This document shows, piece by piece, positions 7,868-12,287 of a DNA stretch of 12,287 nucleotides. The stretch spans positions 1 to 12,287 of the forward strand of contig DLDA01000022.1 of NCBI GenBank assembly GCA_002480925.1, given 5' to 3'. Position 1 is the first letter of the stretch. Each line of letters starts with the position of its first letter. The stretch comes from Lachnospiraceae bacterium UBA7784 (GTDB taxonomy: Bacteria; Bacillota; Clostridia; Lachnospirales; Lachnospiraceae). A program made the translations under genes and the position numbers. Under the pieces are notes generated by a model, which was given only the letters and a program-made list of their open reading frames with translations, made no database searches and was not told where the DNA came from.

Positions 7868-7873
7868 TATAAT
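7868..7873 (+). promoter_or_regulatory. Candidate -10 box of the alarmone-synthetase/two-component operon
   Basis: A perfect TATAAT lies 30 bases before the ATG at 7904, which would give a short leader. No good -35 box is found at 16-18 bases; the best hexamer, TTAACA (7841-7846), is 21 bases away. If this is the promoter it may need an activator, and the downstream response regulator would be an obvious candidate; that is inference. Confidence 0.5.
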
Positions 7874-7903
7874 TAAAAGAAAATCAAAAACTGGAGCAGT
7901 TTT

Positions 7904-8518
7904 ATGGATGAAAAAAACAGTATATACGGGCCTTACAGGCCAGAGCTTGAAAAAATAGAGAAGGAGCTTCTTGACGAGATCGATACGCTTAGGGAAAGGC
8001 TCAAGCAGAAGAACGGTATGGACCCTGTAGAGCACTGCCTCTCAAGGATCAAGTCAGAGGAGAGCATGAGAGAAAAGTGCGTAAGGAAGGGACTTCCGGT
8101 GACCACAGAGTCTGCTCTTACAAAGATCTACGATGCAGTCGGGATCCGCGTGGTATGTGCTTTTATAGACGATATCTACAGATTCAGGGATCATCTGATC
8201 GCACTTCCCGGTACGGAGGTCATAGAGGAGAAGGACTATATAAAGCACGCCAAGCCGAACGGCTACAGGAGCTATCATATGATCCTTCGTATGCATCAGA
8301 AATTCTATGCGGAGATTCAGCTTCGGACGATTTCACAGGATACCTGGGCAGCGCTTGAGCACCATATCAGATACAAGCATGATATAGGAAAGTCGAATGA
8401 GGAGCTTATAGCATCTGAGCTTAAAAGATGCGCAGACGAGCTGGCATCGACTGATCTTTCTATGCAGACAATAAGAGATATGATATTTGAAGATAATGGA
8501 AAGAGTGAGACAGAATGA
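7904..8518 (+). CDS. Small alarmone synthetase, RelA/SpoT domain ((p)ppGpp synthetase)
   Basis: A 204-residue single-domain enzyme expected to transfer pyrophosphate from ATP to GDP or GTP, making (p)ppGpp. It has no hydrolase, TGS or ACT domain, so it belongs with the RelQ/RelP-type small synthetases. Conserved residues are present: R48, K50, S51, S54 and K58 (the RIKSxxSxxxK strand); DAVGIR with metal ligand D77; KPNGYRSYH (117-125), which stacks the acceptor base; EIQLRT with the second acidic ligand E137; and TWAALEHHIRYK (147-158). Length matches the family. The start has TGGAG seven bases upstream. The stop overlaps the response regulator ATG as ATGA, so alarmone synthesis and the two-component system are translationally coupled. 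I cannot place it firmly in RelQ or RelP. Confidence 0.93.
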   Translation: MDEKNSIYGPYRPELEKIEKELLDEIDTLRERLKQKNGMDPVEHCLSRIKSEESMREKCVRKGLPVTTESALTKIYDAVGIRVVCAFIDDIYRFRDHLIALPGTEVIEEKDYIKHAKPNGYRSYHMILRMHQKFYAEIQLRTISQDTWAALEHHIRYKHDIGKSNEELIASELKRCADELASTDLSMQTIRDMIFEDNGKSETE

Positions 8519-9204
8519 AAATTATGCTGGCAGAGGATACACGCGACTTAAACAGGGCGGAGACGGCCATACTTACGCATGAGGGCTATGATGTCACAAG
8601 TGCATATGATGGTGAGCAGGCAGTAGACTGTCTTGAGCAGGACAGCTTCGATGCGGCCATACTTGACATAATGATGCCGAAGCTGGACGGAATTGGCGTC
8701 CTTAAATACATGAGGGAGAACAATATCCTTACCCCGGTTCTTCTGCTTACCGCAAAGACCGAGGTAGATGACAGGGTTGCCGGACTTGATGCCGGAGCTG
8801 ATGATTATCTGGCCAAGCCATTTGATATGAGAGAACTTCTGGCCAGGGTAAGGGCTCTTGTCAGGAGAGGAAGGGAATATAATCCAAAGGATATGAGCTT
8901 CGGAGATGTGTCGCTTAAAGCAGAGGAGATGGAGCTTTCATGTGAGAATTCAGTAAGGCTTTCCGCAAGGGAGTTCGAGCTCATGCAGCTGCTTATGACC
9001 CATGCCGATGGAGAGCTTTCGACTGATGATATCCTGCAGAAGGTCTGGGCAGCCGAGCCGGCAGCAGATGCTGATACTGTCTGGCTTTATATCTCATATC
9101 TGAAAAGGAAGCTTACTGCTATAGATTCCGATCTTACTATAAATGGAGAAAAGGGAGGCGGATTCAGGCTGGATACCGATCCTTCCGGGAGGTCGCATGA
9201 ATGA
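8515..9204 (+). CDS. OmpR/PhoB-family response regulator
   Basis: A 229-residue DNA-binding response regulator. The receiver domain (about 1-118) has the acidic pocket E7/D8, phospho-acceptor D51 (AILDIMMPKLDG), switch T79 and conserved K101 in LAKPFD. The winged-helix output domain (about 127-222) shows LSAREFELMQLLM, the recognition-helix region DADTVWLYISYLKRKL, and a wing GEKGGGFRL in place of the usual RGxGYR. It starts inside the stop of the alarmone synthetase gene (ATGA) and its end overlaps the histidine kinase gene by eight bases. The cognate kinase is therefore the next gene. Targets cannot be read from the sequence; its own operon promoter is one possibility. Confidence 0.95.
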   Translation: MKIMLAEDTRDLNRAETAILTHEGYDVTSAYDGEQAVDCLEQDSFDAAILDIMMPKLDGIGVLKYMRENNILTPVLLLTAKTEVDDRVAGLDAGADDYLAKPFDMRELLARVRALVRRGREYNPKDMSFGDVSLKAEEMELSCENSVRLSAREFELMQLLMTHADGELSTDDILQKVWAAEPAADADTVWLYISYLKRKLTAIDSDLTINGEKGGGFRLDTDPSGRSHE

Positions 9205-10540
9205 AGAATCGATAAAAAAACTGAAAAATAAATTCCTTTTTGTATCCATGTGCTCCTTTATTGCTGTGATGCTTGTAGTTGGCGGGATTATATATGTGTC
9301 TACTCTGATGGTCACCAGAAAGGAAGCCCATCAGGTGACTCAGGCCATAATCGATAACGGAGGAGATCTGCCTTCGATAAAGATTACTGTGAGCAAGTAT
9401 CCTTCAGATTCTGATGATGATAGTAATGATACTGTCAAACAGGATATCTCTGGGAACAGGTCAATAAAACAGGATGTAGAGGATTTCCTCAGTACGCTTT
9501 TTGGTAGCGGAAGGATAGCGCTTACAAACAAGGATCAGTGGTATTCTGTCAGATATTTTACAGTGACATTTGACAAGAACGACAGGGTCGCCGGAATAAA
9601 TGCAGAGAGGATCGCCTCAATAAATATCACTGATGCCAAGGAATATGCTCTGGCTGTAAAGAACAATCTGAATCATTTTGGCAACATAGGCAATTATTAC
9701 TATCAGGTCCAGAAGACAAAGAAGGGAACAATAGTCGCCTTTGTCGATTATACCAATCAGATCAGGATCACAAACAGGATCCTTTATCTGGCACTCATAC
9801 TGATAGGATTTGGTTCTGTTATTTCGTTCTTTGTTCTTCGTGCTCTTTCTCTAAGAGTGATAGCTCCTGAGATCAGGAATGCTGAGCAGCAGAAGCAGTT
9901 TATCACTAATGCCAGTCATGAGCTGAAGACTCCCCTTGCAGTGATAAAGGCCAATGTCCAGGTTCAGGAGATGATAAGCGGAAGCGATGAATGGACAGAA
10001 TCCACTAAGAGGCAGGTCGACCGCATGACGGGACTGATACAGAACCTTGTGACCATAGTGAGAGCCGAGGAAAAGGAGAGTTCTGAGGACAGGATCGATA
10101 CTGACATCACAGCGGCAATAAAGGATACAGTGAAAAGCTATCTTCCGGTAGCAGAAAATGCAGGGGAGACCTTCACCGAGGATATAGGGGATGGGGTCAG
10201 AATGCAGGCTGTAGAGAGTCAGATAAGACAGCTTGCCACCCTGCTAATAGACAATGCCATAAAGTACTGCGATGAAAAGGGGGCTATAAAGGTCTCGCTT
10301 CAGCAGAAGGGAAAAAATATCAGACTTGCTGTTTCGAATACCTATGCAGATGGGAAAAATACAGATTACTCAAAATTCTTTGAAAGATTCTACCGTGCAG
10401 ACCAGTCGCATAATGTGGACAAGGGAGGCTACGGGATCGGACTCTCTATTGCAGAAAGCCTGGTAAAGCAGTATGACGGCTCTATAGACGTCTCATGGAA
10501 GGATGATGTGATCACATTTGAATGCCTGCTTAAAGGCTAG
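9197..10540 (+). CDS. Membrane sensor histidine kinase
   Basis: A 447-residue kinase, the partner of the preceding regulator. Membrane span 1 is at about residues 13-38 and span 2 at about 194-216, with an extracytoplasmic sensor of about 155 residues between them that I do not recognise; it includes an acidic stretch DSDDDSND at 71-78. Span 2 runs almost directly into the dimerisation helix with no clear HAMP domain. The H-box is NASHELKTPL with H241, the N-box is LLIDNAIKYC with N353, the F-box FFERFYRADQ is at 394-403, and the G2 box GGYGIGLS is at 410-417. The G1 box (DxGxG) is not intact; the region reads SNTYADGKNTDYSKFF. The start is ATG 9197, with GGGAGG four bases upstream; the longer frame from 9143 would overlap the regulator by 62 bases and add a non-membrane tail. 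Confidence 0.93.
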   Translation: MNEESIKKLKNKFLFVSMCSFIAVMLVVGGIIYVSTLMVTRKEAHQVTQAIIDNGGDLPSIKITVSKYPSDSDDDSNDTVKQDISGNRSIKQDVEDFLSTLFGSGRIALTNKDQWYSVRYFTVTFDKNDRVAGINAERIASINITDAKEYALAVKNNLNHFGNIGNYYYQVQKTKKGTIVAFVDYTNQIRITNRILYLALILIGFGSVISFFVLRALSLRVIAPEIRNAEQQKQFITNASHELKTPLAVIKANVQVQEMISGSDEWTESTKRQVDRMTGLIQNLVTIVRAEEKESSEDRIDTDITAAIKDTVKSYLPVAENAGETFTEDIGDGVRMQAVESQIRQLATLLIDNAIKYCDEKGAIKVSLQQKGKNIRLAVSNTYADGKNTDYSKFFERFYRADQSHNVDKGGYGIGLSIAESLVKQYDGSIDVSWKDDVITFECLLKG

Positions 10541-10546
10541 CTGCCA

Positions 10547-10575
10547 TTGACTTTTATACGGTATAAGTATATACT
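10547..10575 (+). promoter_or_regulatory. Sigma-A-type promoter of greA-lysS
   Basis: TTGACT (10547-10552), a 17-base spacer and TATACT (10570-10575), each one base off consensus. The start should fall near 10582, giving a leader of about 36 bases. The spacer contains a perfect inverted repeat TTATAC-G-GTATAA (10554-10566), where a bound regulator would block polymerase; no factor is known. Confidence 0.83.
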
Positions 10576-10617
10576 ATTTAGGCAAAATTTTTAGATAATA
10601 CAGGAAAGGACACTGTC

Positions 10618-11094
10618 ATGGCTGAAAAAAAGAACCTGATGACAAAAGAGGGGAAGAAAAAACTAGAGGATGAGCTGCAGGATCTGATACATGTGCAGCG
10701 TCCAGCAATCACTAAGAAGATCGCCGAGGCCAGAGAGCAGGGAGATCTTTCGGAGAATGCCGAGTATGATGCAGCAATGGATGAGCAGGGTAAGATCGAG
10801 GACAGGATCAAGGATATCCAGGAGATCTTAAAGGATGCCGAGGTCGTTGCTCAGGATGATTCAGGCAAGATAAATATCGGCTATACAGTAAAGCTTGTTG
10901 ACGAGGATGGAGAAGAGGATGAGTACAAGATCGTGGGTTCCAACGAGGTCGATATCCTCAATGGAAAGATCTCAAACGAGTCTCCGGTCGGAGCAGCCAT
11001 AATAGGCCACGTAAGCGGAGACACAGTTACTGTAGAGACAGAGGCAGGAAGCTTCAGCTACAGGATAGCAGATGCATACAGGACCAACGATTGA
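10618..11094 (+). CDS. greA: Transcription elongation factor GreA
   Basis: A 158-residue GreA, which enters the RNA polymerase secondary channel and stimulates cleavage of backtracked transcripts. The N-terminal coiled coil (about residues 10-77) carries the catalytic acidic tip GDLSENAEYDAA with D43 and E46, matching the D41/E44 pair of the Escherichia coli factor. The C-terminal FKBP-like domain (80-158) includes the SPVGAAIIGH segment. Length is standard. ATG 10618 is preceded by AAAGGA at seven bases. It has its own strong promoter and is followed after 18 bases by lysS, a pairing common in Bacillota. GreA works at transcription, and the alarmone made by the synthetase upstream also affects transcription and GTP pools, but the strong promoter between them suggests separate control. 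Confidence 0.97.
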   Translation: MAEKKNLMTKEGKKKLEDELQDLIHVQRPAITKKIAEAREQGDLSENAEYDAAMDEQGKIEDRIKDIQEILKDAEVVAQDDSGKINIGYTVKLVDEDGEEDEYKIVGSNEVDILNGKISNESPVGAAIIGHVSGDTVTVETEAGSFSYRIADAYRTND

Positions 11095-11112
11095 TCAGGA
11101 CGAAGGAATACA

Positions 11113-12287
11113 ATGCCAGCAAAGAATAATTCACAGGATAATAACCAGCTTTTACAGATCAGAAGGGACAAGCTTGCCGAGCTTCAGGCAGCAGGCCGCG
11201 ATCCTTTCAGGATCACTAAGTATGACCAGACTCATCATACCAGTGATATACGAGAGCATTTCGATGAGCTCGAATTCGTACCTCCAGTTGACGAGGAAGG
11301 AAAGGCAAAGGTAGTACCGCTTGAGGATATACCGGAGGGAAAGGTAGTTTCCATAGCAGGACGTATGATGTTCAAGCGTGTGATGGGAAAGGCCTCATTT
11401 GCTAATCTCCGCGACCTCAAGGGCGACATGCAGATTTATGTCACAAGGAATGATCTCGGAGACGATGAATACGCATACTTCAAGAAGTATGATGTGGGTG
11501 ATATCCTTGGAGTAAAGGGCTTTGTCTTCAAGACAAAGACAGGCGAGATCTCAGTCCATGCCAAGGAGGTCACACTTCTCTCCAAGAGCCTTCAGATCCT
11601 CCCGGAGAAATTCCACGGCCTTACAGATACTGACGTCAGATACCGTCAGAGATACCTTGACCTGATCATGAATCCTGATGTCAAGGAGACTTTTGTAAAG
11701 AGATCCCAGATTATCGCAGAGATCAGGAATTTCCTTGCCAAGAGGAATTTCATGGAAGTCGAGACTCCTATGCTCGTCCACAACGCAGGCGGAGCCGCTG
11801 CCAGACCATTTGAGACTCATTACAATTCACTCGATGAGGACGTAAAGCTCCGTATTTCTCTCGAGCTCTATCTGAAGAGGCTGATAGTCGGCGGACTTGA
11901 GAGAGTATATGAGATCGGCCGTGTATTCAGAAACGAGGGCGTCGATACAAGGCATAATCCGGAATTCACACTGATGGAGCTCTATCAGGCTTACACCGAT
12001 TACAATGGTATGATGGAGCTTACCGAGAGCATGTTCCGCCATCTGGCCGAGAAGGTATGCGGCGGAACAAAGATCTATTACGGCAATAAAGAAGACGGAA
12101 CCGGCCATGAGATCGATCTCGGCAAGCCGTTCAGAAGACTCACAATGGTTGAGGCTATAAAGGAGCAGACCGGCATCGACTTCGACGCTGTTTCATCTGA
12201 TGAGGAAGCAAAGAAGATAGCCGATGAGCACCATATCGCTTATGAGGATCGTCACAAGAAGGGTGATATCGTAAACCTCTTCTTCGA
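11113..12287 (+). CDS. lysS: Lysyl-tRNA synthetase, class II (3' end outside window)
   Basis: The first 391 codons of a class II lysyl-tRNA synthetase, which charges tRNA-Lys with lysine; about 100 or more residues should follow beyond the window. The anticodon-binding OB fold spans about residues 60-165 ([19 protein letters not shown] opens it). The catalytic domain begins near 185; motif 1 covers EVETPML, followed by [16 protein letters not shown], and motif 2 is [11 protein letters not shown] (266-276) with R273 and E275, then [14 protein letters not shown]. The gene is intact to the window end, with no frameshift. ATG 11113 has AAGGA five bases upstream and lies 18 bases after greA, so the two are cotranscribed. 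Confidence 0.96.
   Translation, partial: MPAKNNSQDNNQLLQIRRDKLAELQAAGRDPFRITKYDQTHHTSDIREHFDELEFVPPVDEEGKAKVVPLEDIPEGKVVSIAGRMMFKRVMGKASFANLRDLKGDMQIYVTRNDLGDDEYAYFKKYDVGDILGVKGFVFKTKTGEISVHAKEVTLLSKSLQILPEKFHGLTDTDVRYRQRYLDLIMNPDVKETFVKRSQIIAEIRNFLAKRNFMEVETPMLVHNAGGAAARPFETHYNSLDEDVKLRISLELYLKRLIVGGLERVYEIGRVFRNEGVDTRHNPEFTLMELYQAYTDYNGMMELTESMFRHLAEKVCGGTKIYYGNKEDGTGHEIDLGKPFRRLTMVEAIKEQTGIDFDAVSSDEEAKKIADEHHIAYEDRHKKGDIVNLFF

Noticed and set aside
7787..7903. Riboswitch (for example cobalamin) ahead of the cbiL-like gene
   Set aside because: The spacer is only about 117 bases and shared with the divergent promoter; I see no B12-box-like element or stable folded leader.
9143..9196. Longer histidine kinase starting at 9143
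   Set aside because: It would overlap the regulator by 62 bases and add 18 hydrophilic residues before the first membrane span; GGGAGG directly precedes ATG 9197.
9418..9482. Acidic repeat-like stretch in the kinase sensor (DSDDDSND and the two nearby KQD tripeptides) as a tandem repeat or metal site
   Set aside because: The two KQD-containing segments are not a true repeat at DNA level, and an acidic loop alone does not support metal binding.
1..12287. Mobile element, CRISPR, tRNA or prophage signals
   Set aside because: No transposase, integrase, repeat array, terminal repeats or cloverleaf pattern was seen on reading both strands.

Overview
The window looks like chromosomal DNA from a Gram-positive member of the Bacillota, most likely a clostridium of the Lachnospiraceae type. 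The basis is moderate GC, strong AAAGGAG-type ribosome binding sites, tightly packed operons with ATGA overlaps, and protein families typical of that group: a MoxR/DUF58/transglutaminase trio, type III pantothenate kinase, a small RelA/SpoT-domain synthetase, and a HAMP-less histidine kinase with a degenerate G1 box. The assignment is an inference from protein and gene-order resemblance, not a search result. I see no mobile element, CRISPR array, tRNA, rRNA or prophage signal, and no stretch over 300 bases lacks a gene.

Left part (1-3912, + strand): the 3' end of a MoxR-type AAA+ ATPase gene, then a DUF58 membrane protein and a large polytopic transglutaminase-like protein. The genes overlap by 4 and 14 bases, so they form one translationally coupled unit. 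The layout matches the yeaC-yeaD-yebA group of Bacillus. A tRNA-dihydrouridine synthase gene (3861-4832, - strand) converges on it with a 52-base overlap of coding sequence.

Middle (4833-7783): a 176-base spacer carries back-to-back sigma-A-type promoters, one for dus and one for the argF unit. That unit holds an ornithine carbamoyltransferase, a small acidic protein of a clostridial uncharacterised family, and type III pantothenate kinase. Two bases after coaX stops, a convergent gene ends; it encodes a lone CbiL/CobI-like corrinoid C20-methyltransferase homologue with altered motifs. The only good intrinsic terminator seen for the argF-coaX transcript lies inside that opposing gene.

Right part (7904-12287, + strand): a small alarmone synthetase gene is coupled by ATGA to an OmpR-type response regulator, which overlaps a sensor histidine kinase gene by 8 bases. 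This gives an unusual alarmone-synthetase/two-component operon. A strong promoter then starts greA followed by lysS, which runs off the window.

Dus, CoaX, GreA and LysS genes are often neighbours in Bacillota. Here that housekeeping set appears to be interrupted by argF, the cbiL-like gene and the synthetase/two-component operon. The points most worth a second look are the synthetase/two-component operon, the stand-alone divergent CbiL homologue, and the terminator embedded in a convergent coding sequence.
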